Below, in pieces: positions 1 through 6,037 of a stretch of 8,777 nucleotides of DNA. A program made the translations under genes and the position numbers. The stretch covers positions 19,281-28,057 of the forward strand of contig VRUF01000011.1 in NCBI GenBank assembly GCA_019456245.1, written 5' to 3'. The DNA is from Planctomycetota bacterium (GTDB lineage Bacteria; Planctomycetota; Phycisphaerae; Sedimentisphaerales; Anaerohalosphaeraceae). Numbering within the stretch: position 1 is the stretch's first letter; each line of letters begins with the position of its first letter. The notes under the pieces are model-generated. The model did no database searches and was not told where the DNA came from. It saw only the letters and a program-made list of their open reading frames with translations.

Positions 1-16
1 GACGCTCTTCCGATCT
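1..16. other. Illumina TruSeq adapter remnant (artefact)
   Basis: The first 16 bases, GACGCTCTTCCGATCT, are identical to the 3' end of the Illumina TruSeq universal adapter. The match stops exactly where the adapter ends. They are not genomic. The contig therefore starts at about base 17, and the reading frame of the kinase through bases 1-16 is accidental. Confidence 0.93.
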
Positions 17-267
17 ATATTTCCGGTTGCCAAAAAGATGGCGAGAGCGTTTATTGTGTTGAGGATAACGGAATAGGTATAAATCCGAAATATCAGGATA
101 AGATATTTGAAATATTTCACCGTCTTAGTCCTAATGATTTTGCCGGCGGGGAAGGTTTGGGCCTTTCGATAGTCTTGCGAATCCTTGATATGCAAAATGG
201 GAGGATCTGGGTAGAATCGGAGCCGAAAAAAGGCAGCAAATTCTTTGTGTCCCTGCCCGGGGCATAA
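17..267 (+). CDS. sensor histidine kinase, C-terminal fragment (HATPase_c domain)
   Basis: This is the last ~83 residues of a two-component sensor kinase, cut off on the left by the contig edge. The frame shows the ATP-binding signatures in order: the G1 box DNGIGI, the F box FEIFHRL, and the G2 box GEGLGLSIV, followed by the usual closing stretch NGRIWVESEPKKGSKFFVSLP and a TAA stop. The spacing is normal for a GHKL ATPase domain, and the FHRL/GRIWVESEP wording resembles PAS- and phytochrome-type kinases. Family members bind ATP and autophosphorylate a His in the upstream DHp domain, which is not present here. The sensor domain, the membrane topology and any partner response regulator lie outside the window, so the signal cannot be guessed. 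No response regulator follows downstream. The G2 box has GEG instead of the commoner GTG, a tolerated change. Confidence 0.92.
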
Positions 268-290
268 AATCGGCGATTTGCATATTACCC

Positions 291-318
291 TTGCAATTCA
301 CATTGATACGTGTATAAT
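291..318 (+). promoter_or_regulatory. sigma70-type promoter for the membrane RRM gene
   Basis: TTGCAA (291-296) and a perfect TATAAT (313-318) are separated by 16 bp. Transcription would start near base 325, giving a leader of about 95 nt before the ATG at 421. A 6-bp inverted repeat GGCGAT (272-277)/ATCGCC (317-322) brackets the promoter; it may be an operator or chance. The promoter lies just after the kinase stop, so the RRM gene is probably transcribed independently of the kinase. Confidence 0.6.
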
Positions 319-331
319 CGCCTCCGTGTAT

Positions 332-350
332 GCCTAAGGCCCATCCGGGC
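332..350 (+). other. possible leader hairpins in the RRM gene 5' UTR
   Basis: Two small self-complementary units share bases: GCCT-A-AGGC (332-340) and GCCC-ATCC-GGGC (339-350). Because they overlap by two bases they cannot both form fully, so they could be alternative structures in the ~95-nt leader. I do not recognise a known riboswitch or RNA family. Stems of only 4 bp may be chance. Confidence 0.22.
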
Positions 351-405
351 GAAAAGTAATTTGATACAGAAGAGCATATAAATTTTATTTACGTGATCAA
401 CAATC

Positions 406-411
406 AAGGAG
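406..411 (+). promoter_or_regulatory. ribosome binding site of the RRM gene
   Basis: AAGGAG ends 9 bases before the ATG at 421. It is a strong Shine-Dalgarno and fixes the start of the membrane RRM protein. Confidence 0.75.
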
Positions 412-420
412 TAAGTATAG

Positions 421-1068
421 ATGGTTAAAACACTTAAGGCGTTTGGTGTTGTTGCAGGTACAGTAACCTTTCTTTTCTGCATGTCCGCCGGTATTACAAG
501 TTTATTATTAAAAGATGTCCCTGAATGGGTCCACTTGCTAGGCGTTTTCTACATGGGAATGGCTTTTTTTGCAGGTCCACTGGTGATTATCGTTGCCCTT
601 AAGGATTCTGCAGACGTTTCGCAACCCGTTAAGCGGAAAGAGGTTAAGCGGACGACAGCTAAACCGGCAGCAAGAAGAGGTTCTCCAAAACCGGCAGTAA
701 AAGCTCAGGGGGAAAAAGAAAACGGATCCGGTCGGATATATGTGGGCAATCTTTCCCCTGAAGCCAATGTAGACGCTATAAAAATCGCGTTTTCAGGCTT
801 TGGTGAGATAAAAGATATACGCATCATAAAGGATCGTGGTGGCAAATCCAAGGGGTATGCCTTTGTCGAAATGCCAAATAAAGAAGAAGCTCAAAACGCG
901 ATCGATTCTCTGAACGGACGTGAACTTGCGGGCAGGGTACTTAAACTGAATTTTGCCAAAACCAAGCCGACAGGCGGTTCAAGCAGGCCACCAAGACGCA
1001 GGCCGCCTAATAAACCCTCCAATCCACCAGAGCGTAAAGATGCTCAAATGGTCGATTGGGACGCCTGA
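421..1068 (+). CDS. membrane-anchored RRM-type RNA-binding protein
   Basis: This 215-residue protein combines two predicted membrane helices (about 5-30 and 37-60) with one RNA-recognition motif (about 104-180). The RRM is clear: RNP2 is IYVGNL (106-111) and RNP1 is KGYAFVEM (144-151), with the aromatic residues that stack on RNA bases. A basic linker (about 70-100) joins the two parts, and the tail 187-205 is rich in Pro and Arg. Positive charges before helix 1 and after helix 2 predict a hairpin with both ends in the cytoplasm, so the RRM would sit on the inner face of the membrane. Bacterial single-RRM proteins (for example cyanobacterial Rbps) are usually small and soluble, so the membrane anchor is unusual. 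The start is supported by AAGGAG nine bases upstream. Its likely role is tethering or chaperoning RNA at the membrane; that is inference. A 135-nt gap separates it from metXW, which may be co-transcribed. Confidence 0.88.
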   Translation: MVKTLKAFGVVAGTVTFLFCMSAGITSLLLKDVPEWVHLLGVFYMGMAFFAGPLVIIVALKDSADVSQPVKRKEVKRTTAKPAARRGSPKPAVKAQGEKENGSGRIYVGNLSPEANVDAIKIAFSGFGEIKDIRIIKDRGGKSKGYAFVEMPNKEEAQNAIDSLNGRELAGRVLKLNFAKTKPTGGSSRPPRRRPPNKPSNPPERKDAQMVDWDA

Positions 1069-1203
1069 TACCCTTACCCGGCAGCAATATGGTAAGTTGA
1101 AGATATCGCCCTTGGTTCATGCGCACTTTATATATTTCCTTAACCTCTGAGTTTGCGCAAAAATGGCATTGAAAACCTCCACTTAAACCGATATAGTGAT
1201 TAT

Positions 1204-3012
1204 ATGGATGAACATCTGAAAAATTCTGTTGGGATCGTAGAGACCAGAACGCTTCGTGTTGTATCTGCCGACGATAAGCTTGGTTTGCAGTGCGGAAAAA
1301 GCCTCGGCCCTATCGACGTTGCTTATGAAACGTACGGTGCTCTAAACGATAGCGGCGACAACGTCGTGTTGATCTGCCATGCGCTCAGCGGTAACGCCCA
1401 TGTTGCCGGTTTTAACAGTGCCGGCGAGAAAAAGCCCGGCTGGTGGGATATCATGGTTGGCCCGTCGAAAGCGATCGATACGAACAAGTATTTTGTGATA
1501 TGCTCGAATTTCCTTGGCGGATGTTCCGGAACAACGGGGCCTTCGTCGATCAACCCTGAGACGAAAAAGCCCTACGGTCTGGACTTTCCGATCATAACGA
1601 TCGCCGATACTGTTAATGTACAGAAACTGCTGCTGGATAAACTGGGTGTAAAGCAGATCCTCGCCGCAATAGGCGGATCGATGGGCGGGATGCAGGTTAT
1701 CCAGTGGTCCATTGCGTATCCGGATTTTGTCCGTTCGGCTTTGGCTATCGCTTCGACAACAAAATTAAGCGCCCAGGCTATAGCTTTTGACGCGGTTGGC
1801 CGAAGTGCGGTACTTGGCGATTCAAAATTTGCAGGCGGTCAGTACCATGACAGCGAAGGGCCGGACAGGGGTTTGGCGATTGCCCGGATGATCGGACATA
1901 TTACATATCTGTCCGAAGAGAGCATGCGTCAGAAGTTCGGCAGGGAGCTTAGAAGTTCGGACGATTACCGTTATGACCTTAACAGCGAATTTTCCGTTGA
2001 GACATATCTGGACTACCAGGGACAGACGTTCGTCGAGCGTTTCGATGCGAACAGCTATCTTTACATTACGAAGGCGATGGACTATTTTGACGTTGCCCGC
2101 GATTACGGTACGTTGGAACACGCCTTCAGTAACATAAGCTGCAGGTTTCTTGTTGTGAGCATAACCAGCGACTGGCTTTTTACGCCGAAACAGTCGCAGG
2201 ATATTCTCGATGCGCTCGTGACATGCGGGAAAAATGTAACATACTGTAATATTTCATCGCCGTACGGGCATGACGCGTTTTTGCTTGAGCCGAAAACACT
2301 CGGTGCTATCATTCGCGGATTTATCGATACGACGCATGATCCGCTTAATCGCCTTGAAGGATCGGTTGGCGATTCTCATAAACACAAACATAGCGCTCGC
2401 GTGGACAGGGCAAAGCGAGCTCGTGTTGATTATGAACTTATCAGTTCCCTGATCGAAAAAGAAAGCAAGGTTCTGGATGTCGGTTGCGGCGACGGCGAAT
2501 TGCTGAGCCGGCTTATAGTGGGAAAACAGGTTGTCGGTGAAGGTATCGAGCTTGATCAGGATCTTGTAGTCCACTGTATCGGCAGGGGTATTTCCGTTGT
2601 CCATCGCGATATTGACGAAGGGCTTGGCGAATATGCGACGGACTGTTTTGACTATGCGATCCTGTCGCAAACGCTGCAGACAGTTAAGGATCCCGAGAAG
2701 GTTTTCAGGGAGCTTCTTCGTATCGCAAAGAAAGTTATTGTAAGTTTTCCGAATTTTGGGCATTGGAAGTGCCGGCTTCAACTACTGCTTAAGGGGCATT
2801 CTCCGAGAACGAGACAGCTTCCGTTCCGCTGGTACGATTCGCCGAATATACACTGCCTGACGCTGAAGGATTTTGACGAATTTTGCGAGGAGTTGGGGGC
2901 AAACGTCGAAAAGAAAATCCCCATCTCCAAACACAGACGCAGCGCGATAAGATTTTTGCCGAACATACTCGCCGATCAGGCGATCTACCTGACGAGTAAG
3001 TACGAGGGCTGA
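1204..3012 (+). CDS. metXW: homoserine O-acetyltransferase fused to MetW
   Basis: This 602-residue fusion has two complete domains in one frame. Residues ~8-380 are MetX, an alpha/beta-hydrolase acyltransferase that acylates the hydroxyl of homoserine in methionine synthesis. Its nucleophile is Ser159 in GGSMGGMQ, and Asp323 (TSDWLF) and His356 (YGHDAF) complete the triad; GGCSGTTGPSSINP is also typical. Residues ~408-602 are MetW, a methyltransferase-like fold with the SAM-site motif VLDVGCGDGEL (423-433) and the MetW hallmark SFPNFGHWKCRLQ and RWYDSPNIHCLT. A basic, His-rich linker (about 385-408) joins them. In many proteobacteria metX and metW are adjacent separate genes, with MetW needed for full MetX activity, so fusion is functionally sensible. 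Whether acetyl- or succinyl-CoA is used cannot be settled from the sequence. I chose ATG 1204 because MetX homology begins just after it; an in-frame TTG at 1153 would add 17 residues. Neither has a clear Shine-Dalgarno. Confidence 0.93.
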   Translation: MDEHLKNSVGIVETRTLRVVSADDKLGLQCGKSLGPIDVAYETYGALNDSGDNVVLICHALSGNAHVAGFNSAGEKKPGWWDIMVGPSKAIDTNKYFVICSNFLGGCSGTTGPSSINPETKKPYGLDFPIITIADTVNVQKLLLDKLGVKQILAAIGGSMGGMQVIQWSIAYPDFVRSALAIASTTKLSAQAIAFDAVGRSAVLGDSKFAGGQYHDSEGPDRGLAIARMIGHITYLSEESMRQKFGRELRSSDDYRYDLNSEFSVETYLDYQGQTFVERFDANSYLYITKAMDYFDVARDYGTLEHAFSNISCRFLVVSITSDWLFTPKQSQDILDALVTCGKNVTYCNISSPYGHDAFLLEPKTLGAIIRGFIDTTHDPLNRLEGSVGDSHKHKHSARVDRAKRARVDYELISSLIEKESKVLDVGCGDGELLSRLIVGKQVVGEGIELDQDLVVHCIGRGISVVHRDIDEGLGEYATDCFDYAILSQTLQTVKDPEKVFRELLRIAKKVIVSFPNFGHWKCRLQLLLKGHSPRTRQLPFRWYDSPNIHCLTLKDFDEFCEELGANVEKKIPISKHRRSAIRFLPNILADQAIYLTSKYEG

Positions 3013-3037
3013 GGTTGTATACCCTTAAGGGGGGTAA

Positions 3038-3089
3038 ATTGACGCGATTAAAGCACTCAGTGTTCCTATTTGTCTAGTGCTGTGTCAAT
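3038..3089. repeat. bipartite inverted repeat in the convergent gap
   Basis: ATTGAC (3038-3043) and AGCACT (3052-3057) are mirrored by AGTGCT (3076-3081) and GTCAAT (3084-3089). The two arms have unequal internal gaps (8 and 2 nt). The right arm, read on the minus strand as ATTGACACAGCACTAG, looks like a transposon-end sequence, but I cannot name a family from memory with certainty. Confidence 0.4.
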
Positions 3090-3237
3090 CTTAAATTTAC
3101 GGGTTCTTGCTTGTATTCAAGGAGCATCTACTGCGTCAGAAAGCCTCGTCCTACATCTGCAGGGCTTCGTTTTCTTCCTTGTAGCTACTCATTGAGTACT
3201 TCGCAATAACTCGAAACTTTAATCTTGATAAAGCACT
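3049..3237. repeat. 9-bp direct repeat flanking a ~170-bp non-coding segment (possible MITE or IS relic)
   Basis: TAAAGCACT occurs at 3049-3057 and again, identically, at 3229-3237. The enclosed 171 bp contain no gene but several small symmetries: GTAGCTAC (3181-3188), TACTCA-T-TGAGTA (3186-3198), and the hairpin at 3141-3167. A 9-bp repeat would fit a target-site duplication. However, the segment has no obvious matching terminal inverted repeats, and a 9-bp repeat within ~200 bp arises by chance several percent of the time. The right copy lies inside the 3' end of the DUF4056 gene, whose stop codon (3219-3221) would then come from the inserted DNA. Confidence 0.3.
3141..3175 (+). terminator. 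possible terminator after metXW
   Basis: AAGCC (3141-3145) can pair with GGCTT (3163-3167), with a long 17-nt loop, followed by a T-rich run CGTTTTCTTCCTT. It lies in the convergent gap, 129 bases after the metXW stop, in the right orientation to end metXW transcription. The stem is short and the loop long, so this is weak. Confidence 0.3.
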
Positions 3238-4703
3238 TGGCTGCTAAGTGCGGGCGTCAACTTTTTTTCTGCTATGTCAACCTCTTCGGCAATTGAGTCC
3301 CCCACTTTCTGGAAGGAGTCATAAGTGTTGGTTTTTTGCGTAATCATAGCGCGAAAGGCGGAGGATTCTTTAATATCCCGCACGGCGGTGGTTTTGAGCG
3401 GTGTATATTTATTAGTTTTTTGGGTAACCGTGACGGTGACCCGTGGCTTATTAAATTTGGCAACCTTTATGGGTGGAGCCTGAAGGGGTTGATTATTTAC
3501 TTGAGCCGCTGATGCCGGTGAAGGAGTATTTTTTTCAGCCTTTTTTGGGGTTACCGCAGGGCGCGAGTTATATCTGGCGACGCTTGACGACGGTGCAAGA
3601 TTGGCAAGCTCTTGTGCTATGACCTTGTCAGGGTTATAAGGTATAATAGCATATGGGCCGTACTTTTCTATCGCAACGTCGGCGATGTGAGCCATAATCG
3701 GAGCGTAGTGAATGTCCGGCGTGATGGTTTTACTACTGCGATCATGATGAACGATGCTTAGTATCTTTCCCTTTTCAAATTCTTTCGGGACGATATGATA
3801 TTCCATAGAAAACCCATACCGGGATACATCGTGGCTGGGGACAGGATGAGGTTGCGGTCTTGCGTCACTGCAAATTTCAGGAACGATCATTGGTGTAATA
3901 AAACCATCGTCAATGCCGATGTCAAGATTTCGCTTTTTCATGCTTACGATGAAGTTGCCGGTAAACCATTTGCCCCTAACCATTTCAGCGGCTTTTTTTG
4001 CAACACGTCCAGAGCGACCGCCAAGTCTTTTCAGTTCCTGATTTATTGCCAATGTCATTGCTTTATTATACTTATGATCAGTATCACGTATTGCTTTTGC
4101 TGCGATGCTTGTGCCAAGAAGATTGGAGTATACGTCTTCCCATGAAAAGGCAGATGCGAACTCAGGGATTATGATCACTGTGTGATAGCCAAACCACGTG
4201 AGCATTTCGTGCCATGTCGTTGCAGAGAATGCTAAATACTGACCGAGTTGGAGCGAGACCTCCCGGGCGACGGTTTCTTTGTCTGTTTGCTGCCAATTAT
4301 CAGGATAAGATAATTTGAAAACATGCTTTGAGCGGTCGGCGACTAAACGAAAAGAAAATTCAGTCTGATCGGTCAGCATGCCATTGTATATTTTTTCCGA
4401 CAGGTACTTCGTATTGTCGGCAGCGATCCTGAGGTGGGCAATGTCGATGTGTCCGCATTTGCGTGCGTATGTGATGCCATTTTTTTCGAACGGATTAAAA
4501 CCGTAGGAGTGGCGGCCCAGTTTGTCTGAGCTAATATACCTTGTGCCTGGTGTTGAAGTGGCATAGCATCCCAGCCTGCGTCGGGGTTGACCGTAACCGC
4601 AACCGGTGAGACCTAAGGCTGCTATACAAGCCGAACCGATGATACAATAACGAATGACTTTACTTGTCAGGTGTGACGACGTCCTTGATAAAACCCTTCT
4701 CAT
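3219..4703 (-). CDS. DUF4056-type lipoprotein with repeat-bearing C-terminal tail
   Basis: This 494-residue protein starts with a long basic n-region, a hydrophobic stretch (20-34) and the lipobox LTGC with lipidated Cys35, so it should be anchored in the envelope. Residues ~50-360 match my memory of the DUF4056 family: GHIDIAHLR (84-92), WHEMLTWFGY (164-173) and SAFSWEDVYSNLLG (184-197). The His-Glu pair in WHEM recalls a metal-hydrolase motif, but the family's biochemical function is unknown to me and I assign none. Beyond ~371 the protein becomes a Pro/Lys/Ala-rich tail with two copies of TQKTN-x-Y (427-433 and 455-461), absent from the core family; it may contact the cell wall or a partner. 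The start is fixed by AAAGGAG (4710-4716) six bases before the ATG. It has its own promoter and converges on metXW. Its last residues may have been altered by the repeat-flanked segment at 3049-3237. Confidence 0.75.
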   Translation of the reverse strand: MRRVLSRTSSHLTSKVIRYCIIGSACIAALGLTGCGYGQPRRRLGCYATSTPGTRYISSDKLGRHSYGFNPFEKNGITYARKCGHIDIAHLRIAADNTKYLSEKIYNGMLTDQTEFSFRLVADRSKHVFKLSYPDNWQQTDKETVAREVSLQLGQYLAFSATTWHEMLTWFGYHTVIIIPEFASAFSWEDVYSNLLGTSIAAKAIRDTDHKYNKAMTLAINQELKRLGGRSGRVAKKAAEMVRGKWFTGNFIVSMKKRNLDIGIDDGFITPMIVPEICSDARPQPHPVPSHDVSRYGFSMEYHIVPKEFEKGKILSIVHHDRSSKTITPDIHYAPIMAHIADVAIEKYGPYAIIPYNPDKVIAQELANLAPSSSVARYNSRPAVTPKKAEKNTPSPASAAQVNNQPLQAPPIKVAKFNKPRVTVTVTQKTNKYTPLKTTAVRDIKESSAFRAMITQKTNTYDSFQKVGDSIAEEVDIAEKKLTPALSSQVLYQD

Positions 4704-4823
4704 CTCATTCTCCTTTGACGCATAATAATCCGTTAAAATGAATCATGCGTTACCATCCGCGGATTTCCAATAAAGCTGCCCTATGCTCGGTTGAAATACG
4801 GACAACGACCGATAACTTTTACT

Positions 4824-4851
4824 ATATTAGGATATTTTTTCAGATTGTCAA
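4824..4851 (-). promoter_or_regulatory. sigma70-type promoter for the DUF4056 lipoprotein gene
   Basis: On the minus strand a perfect TTGACA (4851-4846) is followed, 16 bp later, by TAATAT (4829-4824). Transcription would begin near 4817, giving a ~110-nt leader. The leader DNA holds a 10-bp palindrome ATCCGCGGAT (4755-4764), which could be a regulator site or chance. The 234-bp stretch 4704-4937 otherwise has no gene, and I see no clear terminator for the operon that ends at 4938. Confidence 0.65.
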
Positions 4852-4937
4852 TAAAATTCTTCAATGTTGTTAGCGTGAAGCGGTATTGCTGTAAGGTCTT
4901 ATTTTACAAGGATTTCGCGGTTTGCGGTGAGGGGGTG

Positions 4938-5519
4938 TCATCCATTTTTTTTGGGGTTGTAGATTTTTCCGCCGTGGTTGACATATGATCTTAGAATTTC
5001 TATTGCCTGTTGGCGTTTTATGTTCCGTGTTACTTCGATGTTTCTGTTTTTCAGCTGGTCGATCCAGTCTTTTGGTTTTGCACCTTCGTCGAATCCGATT
5101 TGGCGGGCGTCTTCGTCTTTTGCTCCGCATACTACAGAGCGTATGCCTGACCAGGGGATTGCTCCGAGACACATTGCGCATGGTTCTGTTGTTGTTACGA
5201 GTTGGCGTGGCGTGTTGTCGGCGTATAAGTCGAAAGTTTCCAGTTTTTTCTGGGCGATGGCTATCGCGACTATTTCGGCGTGAGCTATGGAGCAGTTGGT
5301 AGAGGTTACGAGGTTTACGCCGACGGAGATGAGTTTGCCGGTTTGTTGTTCGAAGATCGCTGCCGCGAAGGGTCCGCCTGTTTTATGTTCGATGTTAAGC
5401 TTTGCCAGTTCGAGTGCAAGGGACATACGCTGTTCAATATCGAGGAAGGTTTTGTCCTGAGTAGAGAGAAAGTTTTCGGTCCATTTCGGCAGGGCGATGG
5501 TGACTGTTTCGTGATGCAT
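4938..5519 (-). CDS. zinc-dependent base/nucleoside deaminase (GuaD/TadA-like)
   Basis: This 193-residue protein belongs to the cytidine/deoxycytidylate deaminase fold. The zinc site is complete: His80 and the proton-shuttle Glu82 in HAE, and Cys114 and Cys117 in EPCAMCLGAI. GGPFAAAIF (48-56) forms the usual substrate-site strand. The later stretch GAKDEDARQIGFDEG resembles guanine deaminases of the Bacillus GuaD type more than tRNA adenosine deaminase, but the substrate (guanine, another base or a nucleoside) cannot be fixed. About 30 extra N-terminal residues precede the domain. It is the last gene of the four-gene operon. Its ATG shares one base with the msrB stop (TAATG), and AAGGAAG (5530-5524) sits four bases upstream, so translation is probably coupled to msrB. 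No signal peptide is seen; it should be cytoplasmic. Confidence 0.88.
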   Translation of the reverse strand: MHHETVTIALPKWTENFLSTQDKTFLDIEQRMSLALELAKLNIEHKTGGPFAAAIFEQQTGKLISVGVNLVTSTNCSIAHAEIVAIAIAQKKLETFDLYADNTPRQLVTTTEPCAMCLGAIPWSGIRSVVCGAKDEDARQIGFDEGAKPKDWIDQLKNRNIEVTRNIKRQQAIEILRSYVNHGGKIYNPKKNG

Positions 5520-6037
5520 TATTCTTCCTTCTCATTAAGATTCAGGGCGGCGGAGTTTATACAGTACCTAAGGCTGGTAGGCGCCGGGCCATCTTTGAAC
5601 ACGTGTCCCAAATGTCCGCCGCAACGAGAACAAAGCACCTCGGTGCGAGTGGTAAAAAGGCCCTTGTCGATTTCACTATCGATGTTTTCTTCAGATATGG
5701 GTTGATAGAAGCTGGGCCAGCCGGTGCCGGATTCGAATTTTGTCTCCGAGTCGAAAAGGTCATTGCCGCAACCAGCACATTGATAGATGCCTTTGGCTTT
5801 GGAGTCGTGGTATACGCCTGTAAAGGCGAGTTCGGTACCTTTCTTACGGAGAATATCGAACTGTTCTTCGGTTAACTCTGCCTTCCATTGAGCCTCGGTC
5901 TTTGTGATCTTGTCGGTCATGGTTTTCGCCTCCTTTTGTGTTTCAGGTTTTTTCGGTGAGGGGGATTTGCTGTCGCAGCCTATTGAAGCGAAGGCTATTA
6001 TCAACGCGGCCAGAATTTTTGTGACATATACTGTCAT
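5519..6037 (-). CDS. msrB: peptide-methionine (R)-S-oxide reductase MsrB, lipoprotein form
   Basis: MsrB reduces the R-sulfoxide of methionine in oxidised proteins. The 172-residue product has a hydrophobic leader and lipobox ASIGC (Cys21), then a short Lys/Pro linker and a full MsrB domain (~46-168). Zinc Cys pairs are Cys87/Cys90 and Cys136/Cys139, GTGWPSF is at 104-110, and the catalytic Cys159 sits in RYCIN. No resolving Cys in the usual upstream position is obvious. I chose ATG 6037 because it overlaps the VOC stop as ATGA and gives a proper signal peptide; the longer frame start at 6088 would overlap VOC by 55 bases and bury the leader. A second ATG at 5920 (Met40) has a near-perfect Shine-Dalgarno and would give a 133-residue cytosolic MsrB of normal family length. 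The gene may thus encode envelope and cytosolic forms. Confidence 0.93.
   Translation of the reverse strand: MTVYVTKILAALIIAFASIGCDSKSPSPKKPETQKEAKTMTDKITKTEAQWKAELTEEQFDILRKKGTELAFTGVYHDSKAKGIYQCAGCGNDLFDSETKFESGTGWPSFYQPISEENIDSEIDKGLFTTRTEVLCSRCGGHLGHVFKDGPAPTSLRYCINSAALNLNEKEE
5929..5937 (-). promoter_or_regulatory. internal Shine-Dalgarno for a cytosolic MsrB start
   Basis: Within msrB, the minus strand reads AAAAGGAGG followed by 8 bases and ATG (5920-5918, Met40). The sequence after it, MTDKITKTEAQWKAELTEEQF, looks like the normal start of a soluble MsrB. This is the strongest Shine-Dalgarno in the operon, and the upstream ATG at 6037 has none, so internal initiation is likely and might even dominate. 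Confidence 0.7.

Noticed and set aside
953..1150. Plus-strand open frame across the RRM gene end
   Set aside because: It shadows the RRM coding end in another frame, with no recognisable domain or ribosome site.
1153..1203. TTG start giving a 17-residue longer MetXW
   Set aside because: No ribosome site, and MetX similarity starts just after ATG 1204.
2254..2781. 175-codon minus-strand open frame inside metXW
   Set aside because: It lies antisense to the well-supported MetX C-terminus and MetW domain and has no motif of its own.
3020..3036. TACCC/GGGTA and CCCTTAAGGG symmetry after metXW as a terminator
   Set aside because: Short stem and no following T tract; a weak palindrome only.
3058..3228. 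Degraded coding gene in the convergent gap
   Set aside because: The frames I translated are broken by stops and give no recognisable protein.
3233..3251. GCACTT-7 nt-AAGTGC hairpin as a terminator
   Set aside because: It lies within the 3' coding end of the DUF4056 gene and has no T tract on either strand.
3795..4145. Plus-strand open frame inside the DUF4056 gene
   Set aside because: It is a shadow of the lipoprotein gene; Cys/Phe-rich sequence with no domain.
4755..4764. ATCCGCGGAT palindrome as a defined operator
   Set aside because: A single 10-bp palindrome in the leader; no second site and no known regulator, so mentioned only with the promoter.
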